From assembly GCF_900116625.1 (NCBI RefSeq), contig NZ_FPBE01000010.1, forward strand, positions 1 through 36,050: a stretch of DNA of 36,050 nucleotides, read 5' to 3'. Below are positions 1-8,044 of the stretch, in pieces. Source of the DNA: Idiomarina abyssalis. GTDB lineage: Bacteria; Pseudomonadota; Gammaproteobacteria; Enterobacterales; Alteromonadaceae. A program made the position numbers and the translations under genes. Each line of letters starts with the position of its first letter. Within the stretch, counting starts at the first letter, position 1. The notes under the pieces are model-generated. The model was not told the origin of the DNA. It did not search any database and was given only the letters and a program-made list of their open reading frames with translations.

Positions 1-50
1 CTCTATATTGGCACATTGCGATGCCGCTTAGGAGGGAGGGGACCATCTCA
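1..50 (-). mobile_element. Outer end of a second IS1111-type insertion sequence (partial)
   Basis: Bases 1-50 equal the transposase-proximal end of the complete element at the right edge of the window (35992-36041), including the subterminal inverted repeat GGGAGGGGACCAT at 34-46. They are followed at 51-59 by TCAGGCTAC, the right half of the palindromic repeat in which the complete copy sits. Only the tip is visible; its transposase would lie outside the window. It is either a second copy in the same orientation or the same copy seen twice if the sequence is circular or tandemly repeated. Confidence 0.85.
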
Positions 51-75
51 TCAGGCTACATCACAGGGCATCAGG

Positions 76-1443
76 CTAAAGCCGTCCTTGCTCATCAAGA
101 TATTTTAGTGTGTCGTAAAAACGACGAATGTTACCGACATAAGTTACCGGTTCATTTCCGCGCGCAAAGCCATAGCGGGTATGACGGTAAAATTGTTTTT
201 GCCGAAGCAGGGGTAAACGCTTCTTCACATCAACCCAACGGTCCGGATTGCCGCCCTGACGCTCCGTTATTATCCGTGCATCTTCTAAATGCCCGAAGCC
301 TATATTATAGGCAGCTAATGCGAACCATGTCCTGTCCGGTTGAGGAATTCTTGCCGGAACCCGGTTCAGCATGCGCTCCAAATAACGAGCACCACCGCGA
401 ATACTCTGCTCTGCGTTCAATCGGCTCTTAACCCCCATAGCCTTGGCTGTAGGCAGGGTTAGCATCATCATGCCCCTAACGCCGGTGGGCGATACGGCAC
501 GCGGGTTCCACAATGACTCCTGGTAAGAAATTGCTGCCAGCAGGCGCCAGTCGAGCGAACCTGAGTGTTCTTTAAAGGTTTCCTGGTAAATCGGTAATAT
601 TTTATCAACGGCTTCAATAAATAAGCTGGTGGTCACATAGTTAAATTGTTTTACATGACCAAAGTGCTGCTCTTTAATGTGCGCCAGCCGACCGCTTCCA
701 CGAATTTCACCAAAATACTCCACCACGGCAGAAAACAACGAGTCATCGTCGCCCTGCGGCAGAGCCCAGGCAATGTCCTGATCATGCTTTACGGTAAAGG
801 CCACGCTTAAATCCGGGTGAAAGCGCCGTTGAATATCCAGCGCCGTACTGTCCGTTATGGTGTAGTCAATTTCTTCATTAATCACCATTTGCAGTAACTC
901 TACTGCATCATGGTCACGAGTGGCGCGCCAGTTCAGGGTAGGAATGCTGTCGCCTAAACTTTTCAGAAACTCATGGTGAGAGCTGCCTTCCACCACCACA
1001 ATTTCGCCATCGGTAATTTGCTGCAAGTCCCGTGGACGCTGCCGCGAGCCCTGCTTGAACACCACTTTCTGGCTAATCACATCGTACGGAGGGCCAAAAC
1101 GAAACAGACGCGCCCGTGTTGAGGTGCGGTCAATCCCGGCGGCGACAATATCAATTTCACCCCGGCGCAGCATAGTGAAAAGATCATTCACATCAAACCG
1201 CGGCACCATTTCCAGCTCAACACCTAAGCGATCAGCAAAGCGTTTTGCTAAGTCGTATTCAAAACCTTGCTCACGGTCATGATCAAAATAATAACTGGTG
1301 GGGTTCATTAAGGTTCCCACCCGCAATACCTGACGTTCCTTAACAACGGCCATGGCATCGGGGCGGGTTTGAGGACTGCAGGCCGTTATTAAGCTAACGG
1401 CAAGCAGTAAAAAAGCGAACAGCGATACTGCAGACTTCGGCAT
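76..1443 (-). CDS. mltF: Membrane-bound lytic murein transglycosylase F
   Basis: This is a 455-residue lipoprotein that cleaves peptidoglycan glycan strands to 1,6-anhydro ends at the inner face of the outer membrane. A lipobox LITAC puts the lipidated Cys at 22. Residues about 37-265 form a periplasmic solute-binding (SBP_bac_3) domain, and about 285-430 a lysozyme-like SLT domain with the motif AAISYQES, so Glu309 is the likely catalytic acid, followed by SPTGVRGMMMLT as in E. coli MltF. The domain order and length fit MltF rather than other Slt enzymes. It starts 1 nt after the stop of the upstream amidohydrolase, suggesting translational coupling. The stop codon is part of a TCAGGCTA octamer (71-78) that recurs at the IS boundary at 51-58, so IS insertion happened about 20 nt beyond the gene end without truncating it. 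Confidence 0.95.
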   Translation of the reverse strand: MPKSAVSLFAFLLLAVSLITACSPQTRPDAMAVVKERQVLRVGTLMNPTSYYFDHDREQGFEYDLAKRFADRLGVELEMVPRFDVNDLFTMLRRGEIDIVAAGIDRTSTRARLFRFGPPYDVISQKVVFKQGSRQRPRDLQQITDGEIVVVEGSSHHEFLKSLGDSIPTLNWRATRDHDAVELLQMVINEEIDYTITDSTALDIQRRFHPDLSVAFTVKHDQDIAWALPQGDDDSLFSAVVEYFGEIRGSGRLAHIKEQHFGHVKQFNYVTTSLFIEAVDKILPIYQETFKEHSGSLDWRLLAAISYQESLWNPRAVSPTGVRGMMMLTLPTAKAMGVKSRLNAEQSIRGGARYLERMLNRVPARIPQPDRTWFALAAYNIGFGHLEDARIITERQGGNPDRWVDVKKRLPLLRQKQFYRHTRYGFARGNEPVTYVGNIRRFYDTLKYLDEQGRL

Positions 1444-1444
1444 A

Positions 1445-2728
1445 TTAGAGTGATTCCAGCGCCCAATTCACATAAAGCTCAGTACCGGTTTTCAGCGCGT
1501 CTTCGTCGGCATAGAAGTGCGGCGAATGGTTACTGGGCTCGTTGGCCATATCACGCTCCGGAGGCGTAACACCTAAGAATACAAACATGCCCGGTACTTC
1601 CAGTGCGTAATAAGAGAAGTCTTCCGCGCCGGTTACTAACGGCACTTCCTGCACTTTATCGGCACCGGCAACCGCTTTAGTCACTGGCAGCATCTGCTCA
1701 ACTAAGTCTGCGTCGTTGCTGGTTACCGGGTAACCCAGGTCAACGTGCACATGGGCTTCAGCACCATTCGCTTCTGCGGTTTTTTCTGCAGTAAGCTTCA
1801 GCTTATCGTGAATATCCGAACGAATATCCATGTCAAAGTTGCGGATAGTACCAATTAAGGTGACTTCATCGGGAATGATGTTGTTACGCACACCACCTTC
1901 AACAATACCAAAGGACAATACCGCAGGTGCCTTAGTAATATTGGTCTGACGACTAATAATAGTTTGTGCGTTATTAATAATTTGCGCAGACGTCACAATA
2001 GGATCCACACCGCCCCAGGGGGTTGAACCATGTGTCTGCTTACCTTTTACTTTAATTTCAAACTGGTCAGAAGAAGCCATCAATGGGCCCTTACGATAAC
2101 CCACATGCCCTGTCGGGAAGCCTGCCCAAACATGAATACCAAACACTTTTTCCGGCTTGTTGTCCGCAAACAGACCTTCTTCCAGCATCAGTTCAGCACC
2201 GCCCTCTTCACCTTCAGGCGCACCTTCTTCTGCCGGCTGGAAAATAAACATCACATTACCGGCTAACTCGTCTTTCATTTCAGCCAGCTTTTCAGCCGCA
2301 CCCATTAACATAGCTACGTGGGTATCGTGTCCGCAGGCGTGCATAACACCCACTTCGTTACCGCGATACTCAGACTTTACCGTCGACTTAAACGGCACGT
2401 CGGTTTGTTCAGTGACCGGCAGTGCATCCATATCGGCACGCAGCGCAATGGTAGGGCCGGGTTTACCACCTTTAAGCATGCCTACAACACCGGTATGCGC
2501 AACACCGGTCTCCACTTCCATACCCAGAGAACGTAAATGCTCAGCCACCATTTTTGCGGTTTCGAATTCACGGTTGCTCAGTTCAGGGTTAGCATGAATA
2601 TGGCGGCGCCATTCAATAACTTGAGCTTCTAAATCACTGCTGACTTTTACCGGCGACTGTTGCGCCGCCGCTTGTGCGCTAAAACCAAAGCTGCTGGCCA
2701 GCATCAAGCTAATAACGAGCTTTTTCAT
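1445..2728 (-). CDS. Secreted M20-family amidohydrolase / metallopeptidase
   Basis: A 427-residue zinc hydrolase of the M20D (hippurate/IAA-amino-acid hydrolase) type. Residues 1-22 form a signal peptide ending near AQAAA, so it acts in the periplasm or outside. Metal-binding motifs are visible: RADMDALP at 97-104, HACGHDTH at 130-137 (Cys132, His134) and QPAEEG at 164-169, plus the dimerisation-domain segment around KQTHGSTPWGG. The family removes N-acyl groups from amino acids or dipeptides; the substrate cannot be told here. I chose the ATG at 2728, not 2743, because AGGAGAG lies 5 nt before it and it begins exactly at the signal peptide. It forms a two-gene unit with mltF. Divergent tadA starts 69 bp away, so this gene interrupts the mltF-tadA neighbourhood familiar from enterobacteria. 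Confidence 0.9.
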   Translation of the reverse strand: MKKLVISLMLASSFGFSAQAAAQQSPVKVSSDLEAQVIEWRRHIHANPELSNREFETAKMVAEHLRSLGMEVETGVAHTGVVGMLKGGKPGPTIALRADMDALPVTEQTDVPFKSTVKSEYRGNEVGVMHACGHDTHVAMLMGAAEKLAEMKDELAGNVMFIFQPAEEGAPEGEEGGAELMLEEGLFADNKPEKVFGIHVWAGFPTGHVGYRKGPLMASSDQFEIKVKGKQTHGSTPWGGVDPIVTSAQIINNAQTIISRQTNITKAPAVLSFGIVEGGVRNNIIPDEVTLIGTIRNFDMDIRSDIHDKLKLTAEKTAEANGAEAHVHVDLGYPVTSNDADLVEQMLPVTKAVAGADKVQEVPLVTGAEDFSYYALEVPGMFVFLGVTPPERDMANEPSNHSPHFYADEDALKTGTELYVNWALESL

Positions 2729-2797
2729 TGTTCTCTCCTGCATAAGTGCGGATTGTTGTTCTGGTACTGGGTAATATCCTGCGCTAAAATCGCCGCC

Positions 2798-3271
2798 ATG
2801 ACAACCGATGAAATCTACATGCAGCGAGCATTAGAGCTTGCTGAACAAGCGCAAAAAGCCGACGAAGTGCCCGTTGGCGCGGTGTTGGTCATGGATGGTG
2901 AAATTGTTGGCGAAGGTTACAATCAGGTAATTTCTTTGTCCGACCCTTCCGCCCATGCCGAGGCTCAGGCTATTCGCGCAGCAGGTCAGGCTATCGATAA
3001 CTATCGGTTGGTCAACTCTACCCTGTACGTCACTTTAGAGCCCTGCGCCATGTGTGCCGGTCTGATAACCCATGCCCGTGTTAAGCGCTTAGTCTTTGGT
3101 GCCACCGACCCGCGTACCGGCGCTACCGGCACCGCCATTGATGTCATTAATCACGCATCGATGAACCACAAAGTTGAGGTTCAAAGCGGCGTACTGGCAG
3201 AAGAATGCGGCGATATTTTACGACGCTTTTTCCGCGCCCGTCGCAAGTCCGCTAAGCTCAGCACTAAATAA
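2798..3271 (+). CDS. tadA: tRNA adenosine(34) deaminase
   Basis: A 157-residue cytoplasmic enzyme that converts A34 to inosine in the tRNA-Arg(ACG) wobble position. The zinc-deaminase motifs are intact: HAEAQ with His53 and the proton-shuttling Glu55, and PCAMC with Cys83 and Cys86. Its length is close to E. coli TadA (167). The frame is open upstream to 2660, but that stretch overlaps the antisense amidohydrolase start and lacks similarity, so the ATG at 2798 (MTTDEIYMQRALELA) is preferred. Its stop overlaps the convergent antiporter stop by 8 nt, leaving no room for a separate terminator between them. Confidence 0.95.
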   Translation: MTTDEIYMQRALELAEQAQKADEVPVGAVLVMDGEIVGEGYNQVISLSDPSAHAEAQAIRAAGQAIDNYRLVNSTLYVTLEPCAMCAGLITHARVKRLVFGATDPRTGATGTAIDVINHASMNHKVEVQSGVLAEECGDILRRFFRARRKSAKLSTK

Positions 3272-4652
3272 GCATACCCGTTATTGCATAAGCTACGGTT
3301 GCGCCTAACCCGGCCAGCAACGCATAGGGCAACTGGGTTCGAACATGATCAATATGCTCAACCCCCGACGCCATAGACGCAATAATGGTGGTATCTGAAA
3401 TGGGTGATGCATGGTCACCAAAAATTCCGCCGGAAATTGCCGCCGCAATAAAGGGGGCAGCCGGTAAACCCAATGTCATTGCCAGTGGAATAGCCAGTGG
3501 CAGCATGATGGCAAAGGTGCCCCAGCTGGAGCCAATAGAAAACCCGGTAATAGCGGACAAGACAAAAATGAGCGGCAGCAGCATCCATAATTGCACGGAA
3601 CCGTCTAATGCAGCGGCCAGAAACTCGCCGGTACCTAAGTCACGGGTTAAACCACCCAGCGCAATCGACAACCACAAAATAACCGCCAACGGCAGAATAT
3701 TCCACGCCCCTTTTAACAGGTAGCGGCCAACGTCTATCAAGCTTACCGGTTGCGTCATTAACGTACCCGCCACCGCAAGGCCCAATGCCACATATATAGC
3801 AATGAACACACTTAAAGTACCGTTACCGTCCACTAATACACCGTTTCCGGTTATCAGCAGCATGACAGGTACCATCACCACTAAAGAGATCAGACTGGTC
3901 ATCACCACCGCAGTGCCTTTACCAAAGGTGGCCTCTTCATCCGGACCGTCGCCCCAGGTGTTTTGGGACACCTGATCAGGCACCGCATTCTTTTCAAACG
4001 CTTTCATTGGGCCAATATTCCAGTCGAACAAAGCCACAAACAACGCCAGCAATACCGCAAAAATGGCATAAAAGTTAAAGGCTATAGACTGAATGAACAC
4101 CAATAACGGTTGGTCAACACCCTGGTTCGAAATTAGCGTTAAATTAAACGCCCCCCAGGCATTTAAAGGAATAAGAATACAAATGGCCGCACAGGTTGAA
4201 TCCACAATATACGCCAGTTTTTCACGCGCTATGCCCAGGCGGTCATAAATAGGTCGTGAGGTTGTGCCCGAAATCATAATGGTCACGTTAGACTCAATGA
4301 ATACCACAACGCCCAGAATCCAGGTCATTAAGCGGGCCCGGCGTTTACTTTCAATCCACTGTTTACGCTCTAGCTTTAAGACAAACTGTTTAAAGGTGCC
4401 GCCGTTTTCCAACACCCCAAATAAAGCACCAATGCCCAGCGTAAAAAACCACACCAGCATATTACTGGGGTCAACAAGGGTGTCCCAGGTGCTGTTCAGT
4501 GTTCCATAAGCGATATTTTCGGGAGCCGGCCAGAACAACAGAATATTGGCCAGAATAATGCCGCCAATAAGCGCCAGCAGAACTTTTCGGGTAACAATGG
4601 CAAATACAATTGCCAGCAAGGAAGGTAAAAGACTGGTCCAGCTCAGTTCCAT
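3264..4652 (-). CDS. NhaC-family Na+/H+ antiporter
   Basis: A 462-residue inner-membrane protein with about eleven or twelve hydrophobic segments and the family signatures IESNVTIMISGTTSRP, IVDSTCAAICILIPLNAWG and SIGSSWGTFAIMLPLAIP. NhaC-family carriers exchange Na+ for H+; some relatives swap organic acids or amino acids, so the substrate is not certain. Sodium extrusion would suit a marine host. The gene appears single: tadA converges on its 3' end with an 8-nt overlap, and upstream a terminator at 4693-4729 separates it from the Oar-like gene. The start MELSWTSLLPSLLAIV leads directly into the first membrane segment. Confidence 0.85.
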   Translation of the reverse strand: MELSWTSLLPSLLAIVFAIVTRKVLLALIGGIILANILLFWPAPENIAYGTLNSTWDTLVDPSNMLVWFFTLGIGALFGVLENGGTFKQFVLKLERKQWIESKRRARLMTWILGVVVFIESNVTIMISGTTSRPIYDRLGIAREKLAYIVDSTCAAICILIPLNAWGAFNLTLISNQGVDQPLLVFIQSIAFNFYAIFAVLLALFVALFDWNIGPMKAFEKNAVPDQVSQNTWGDGPDEEATFGKGTAVVMTSLISLVVMVPVMLLITGNGVLVDGNGTLSVFIAIYVALGLAVAGTLMTQPVSLIDVGRYLLKGAWNILPLAVILWLSIALGGLTRDLGTGEFLAAALDGSVQLWMLLPLIFVLSAITGFSIGSSWGTFAIMLPLAIPLAMTLGLPAAPFIAAAISGGIFGDHASPISDTTIIASMASGVEHIDHVRTQLPYALLAGLGATVAYAITGMLI

Positions 4653-4692
4653 TGGGTCAGCTAATTAGTGTTTGATAAAGGGAGATTAAAAT

Positions 4693-4729
4693 AATAAACC
4701 GCCGCGGGCAATACCAGCGACGGTTTATT
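4693..4729 (-). terminator. Intrinsic terminator of the first Oar-like gene
   Basis: A 13-bp stem (4693-4705 with 4717-4729, one G-U pair on the minus strand) with an 11-nt loop, 18 nt beyond the stop of the gene at 4747-7899. The stem ends in an A/T-rich segment giving a loose U tract on the minus strand. Confidence 0.75.
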
Positions 4730-4746
4730 CATTCGACGTAAAACAA

Positions 4747-7700
4747 TCAGAACTTGTATTCTACGCCTAAACGTACAGACCAGAGCGAAGGTGCACCGGC
4801 GCGAGACTGAACATTGCTGATGTCCCGGAACGAGTTGTACTGATACTGACCCGCATCGTTAATTTCAACGTCAGCTACAGTCACCGCACGTGGGAAGCTC
4901 GCTTCGTAAAGCACGCCCCAGTCGTCGTTCAGCATGTTACCTAAGTTTTCAATGACGAAGAACGCGGACGCCTTATGCTCGTCCATAAAGCCCGGAAGCT
5001 CCTGCTCAATGCGCAAATCAACTTTGGTCCACCATTTGCTGTTGAACTCGTTACGCGGCGCAATACCACCTGCGTACTTGCTCAAGCCTGACTCTTCCAG
5101 AAAGTCGAAGAATGCTCCGGTTTCAAACGGGTTACCGTCACCGTCAGTACCAATTGCAAAGTTCGGATCATCCAGGCCTGTCGGTACGTACAGCAAGCTA
5201 CGGCCCTGATACGCCACTTCACCAAAAGGACCATCGCTCATTGTGTAAGAGAACGGACGGCCTTTGTTGCGCGTACCAAATAAGGTCACCACAGTGTTGT
5301 AGCCATCAAAGAACTCTTTGGTGTAGTTCGCTTTAAAGGTAAAGCGATGCGGAATTTCGTAGTTCGAAGTCGCAACCCCCGGGTTCTGAGCGTTAGCCGT
5401 TGCCAGGTTGGTGTAGTTAGAGAACGACACCGAACTGGTCATTGGGTTAACATCTTCCGCCTTGTTATAGGCGTAACCAAAGGTCCAGTCCAGACCAAAG
5501 TCATGCGACTTACTTAACGCCAGTGAAACCGTGGTTTGTGAACCAGAATCACCATCAACATTCGTCAGCAAAAAGTCATCGCCCTGGTCACGTCCGTCAG
5601 TGGACATCTCATCAAAAATTGGACGCCCGTCCGGTGCCGTATCAACCGTCTCCAGACCCAGGTTATAGATAATCGCCGCATCTTTCTTATCGGTGTATAA
5701 GAAGTCCGCCATCAAAATATAGTCATCCGGCAGGGTGTAAGTTGCGCCTAATGCGTACTTCCACTCTTTCGGTAGCTCGAAGTTAGGGTCCATTGTGTTA
5801 ATCGGGCCCTGACCGCTGGCGTTAGCCACTTCGTCGTACATTTCCTGAGGAACGTCAAAAATTGGGTTGCCGTCGCCAGTATGCGGTACATCAAATAATG
5901 ACTCTCCGGAGAAATCGCGGAAGGCCTCATACTGAGTCACGCCATTATTCGAGTAGTTGTTAGAGATCCACACATTAGGGTTACCACCGGAATACAGGCC
6001 AACACCACCACGGACTTCTAATTCAGGGTTAACAAACCAGTTGAAGCCAAAGCGTGGTTGCAGTAAGTCCTGCCCGTCCATGTTCTGCTGATTAGAGAAC
6101 CCATAAAGTTCCTGAGTTAACGGGTTGTTCACCGGGTAGTCATCGCTGGTATACCAGTCGTAACGCAAACCGTAGGTGAAGGTAATATCCATTGGTGCGT
6201 AGTAATATTCGTCCTGAACGTATGCCGTGTTAACCGCGTAAGCAAATTCAGCAGCAGCGTCCTGAGGGTTGTTGGTACCCGCGGCACTTTCATAGATAGC
6301 CGCGTACGGTGTGCCGGCTTCAAAGTCATCGATAGAACCGAAACGGTACTCACCTTCTGCTTCCTGAACAAAGAGGTTAAACACATCGTACTCTTCACGC
6401 TCAATACCCGCAGAGATAATGTGATCACCCAGTAAGTAGGTGCCTTTCAATTTAAAGAAAGTGGTGTCATATTTCAGTTTGTTGGCATGACGAGAGTCAT
6501 CCGCCCCTAAATACACAGTTGCGTCGTTAACACCAATCTGAACTTCACCAAAGTCGGTACCACCCAAAGGACTTACACGGGCATCCAGCTCAGAATAACC
6601 CACACGCGTTTCAGTCGAGAAGTTATCACCCCAGTCCGAGTATAATTCACCCACATAAGAGGTGAACTTAGAGCCACGCTCGTAGAAGTGGTTAGAGAAC
6701 TCCAGCTCGTCGGAGTCGCCGTCTGACTCTGCAATAGAGTAGCCATCGTTGTAGTTGTAGGTTAATGACGCACGGTGAGCATCGCTAATGTACCAGTCCA
6801 ACTTGGCCAGGAACTTCTCATCTTCCACCGGTAGGCTCGCCGGGAACCCGCCCGGATTATAGCCATAAATATTCTGTGCAATATCGGCAATACGCTCAAC
6901 GTCGGCCTGAGTCACACCGGCAACTTCGGTCGCTGCACCAGAACCTTCCGGACCGCGATCAAAAGTGTCAGAGCCTTCCAGCTTCTCATAAGAAGTAAAG
7001 AAGAACAGTTTATCTTCAATGAAGGCACCACCAACATTAAAGCCATAACGTTTCTCGCTAAAGTCACCAATATTAATGGTGTCGCCTTCTAATTCGTCGC
7101 CCTGCAAAGAGTCGTTGGTGTAGTCGTAGAAGACGCCGCCGAACATTTCGTTGTCACCGGTTTTGGTCACAGCATTAATGTTACAGGCGGTAAAGCCGCC
7201 GTATTGCACGTCAAATGGTGCAAACTCAACCGCAACCTGCTCAATCGAGTCGTAAGAAAACGGCATGCGTTCTGTCGGGTAGCCACTGCTGTTAAGGCCA
7301 AAGTTGTCGTTCATGCGAACGCCGTCAACGGTCAGGCTGTTAAAGCGCGGGTTAGCACCACCGCACTGAATGTCGCCGGCATTGGTTTCGTTAATGTAAA
7401 TACGCGGGTCAATGCGCACCACATCTTTTAAGTCACGGTTTGCAGCCGGTGCATTTTCCAAATCTTCTAAATTGAAGTTCGCAGCCGGACTGTTACTGCC
7501 ATACAAAGCGTTACTGGTCATAGAGCCGGTTACACTTAAACGCTCCATGTCCGCCTGGCGCTCCAGCATCACGTTCACATTTTGTGAGTCGCCTAAAGTT
7601 AGATAAACATCTTCGACAACCTGGGTGCGCCCTTCAGGGCCTTCAACCACCAAGGTGTAAGGACCACCAACCGGCAGACCACGTGAAGAGAATGTCCCCT

Positions 7701-7899
7701 GCTCGTTAGAGCGTAAGGTTTTGACACTGCCAGTACGCTCATCTCGTAACTGGATGGTTGCATTTGAAACCACCTGCCCTGACTCAGTGGTAACAACACC
7801 GCGCAAGCTTGAAGAGGTTTCCTGCGCCACGGCTGAACCTGCTAACCCCATTGCTATGGCGGCAGCTACAGCAGTGCGCTTAAAAGTCGTGTTAAACAT
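4747..7899 (-). CDS. Oar-like TonB-dependent outer-membrane receptor (first copy)
   Basis: A 1050-residue outer-membrane protein. Residues 1-26 are a signal peptide (cut after AVAQ). About 30-112 form a carboxypeptidase-regulatory-like beta domain (LRGVVTTESGQVV), about 130-255 a TonB plug (ANRDLKDVVRIDPRI, FNSLTVDGVRMND, INAVTKTG), and the rest a large beta barrel ending in aromatic YKF. This is the Oar architecture, known in Myxococcus and common in Alteromonadales; Oar has been linked there to protease export, and others take up large substrates. The substrate here is unknown. The plug carries two cysteines (CGGANPRF and FTACNINAV), able to form a disulfide. It is a tandem paralogue of the next gene and shares its leader, but has its own terminator, so the two are probably separate transcription units. 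Confidence 0.88.
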   Translation of the reverse strand: MFNTTFKRTAVAAAIAMGLAGSAVAQETSSSLRGVVTTESGQVVSNATIQLRDERTGSVKTLRSNEQGTFSSRGLPVGGPYTLVVEGPEGRTQVVEDVYLTLGDSQNVNVMLERQADMERLSVTGSMTSNALYGSNSPAANFNLEDLENAPAANRDLKDVVRIDPRIYINETNAGDIQCGGANPRFNSLTVDGVRMNDNFGLNSSGYPTERMPFSYDSIEQVAVEFAPFDVQYGGFTACNINAVTKTGDNEMFGGVFYDYTNDSLQGDELEGDTINIGDFSEKRYGFNVGGAFIEDKLFFFTSYEKLEGSDTFDRGPEGSGAATEVAGVTQADVERIADIAQNIYGYNPGGFPASLPVEDEKFLAKLDWYISDAHRASLTYNYNDGYSIAESDGDSDELEFSNHFYERGSKFTSYVGELYSDWGDNFSTETRVGYSELDARVSPLGGTDFGEVQIGVNDATVYLGADDSRHANKLKYDTTFFKLKGTYLLGDHIISAGIEREEYDVFNLFVQEAEGEYRFGSIDDFEAGTPYAAIYESAAGTNNPQDAAAEFAYAVNTAYVQDEYYYAPMDITFTYGLRYDWYTSDDYPVNNPLTQELYGFSNQQNMDGQDLLQPRFGFNWFVNPELEVRGGVGLYSGGNPNVWISNNYSNNGVTQYEAFRDFSGESLFDVPHTGDGNPIFDVPQEMYDEVANASGQGPINTMDPNFELPKEWKYALGATYTLPDDYILMADFLYTDKKDAAIIYNLGLETVDTAPDGRPIFDEMSTDGRDQGDDFLLTNVDGDSGSQTTVSLALSKSHDFGLDWTFGYAYNKAEDVNPMTSSVSFSNYTNLATANAQNPGVATSNYEIPHRFTFKANYTKEFFDGYNTVVTLFGTRNKGRPFSYTMSDGPFGEVAYQGRSLLYVPTGLDDPNFAIGTDGDGNPFETGAFFDFLEESGLSKYAGGIAPRNEFNSKWWTKVDLRIEQELPGFMDEHKASAFFVIENLGNMLNDDWGVLYEASFPRAVTVADVEINDAGQYQYNSFRDISNVQSRAGAPSLWSVRLGVEYKF

Positions 7900-7934
7900 A
7901 GTTTTGTTCTTCCCGGTTTTGTTTTGGTTTTACT

Positions 7935-7959
7935 ACAAATAAGGGTATAGCTTATTTGT
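7935..7959 (-). promoter_or_regulatory. Conserved inverted repeat in the leader of the first Oar-like gene
   Basis: Arms ACAAATAAG (7935-7943) and CTTATTTGT (7951-7959) are perfect inverted repeats around a 7-nt spacer. A matching element lies at the same place upstream of the second Oar-like gene, within a longer conserved block that reaches the ribosome site GGGAAGAAC. In gene direction it is preceded by TTGTCA, which could be a -35 box. It could be a protein operator or an mRNA hairpin. Confidence 0.55.
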
Positions 7960-7981
7960 GACAACTCTGTGAACTTTGCTC

Positions 7982-8010
7982 AAAAAAAAGCCGCACTTAA
8001 GGTGCGGCTT
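7982..8010 (-). terminator. Intrinsic terminator of the second Oar-like gene
   Basis: A perfect AAGCCGCAC/GTGCGGCTT stem (7988-7996 with 8002-8010) and a run of eight A on the plus strand (7982-7989), i.e. a U tract on the minus strand, 34 nt after the stop codon of the gene at 8045-11176. Confidence 0.92.
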
Positions 8011-8044
8011 TCGTTATTCTTTAGCTGTTTCACTCAAAGCGAAA

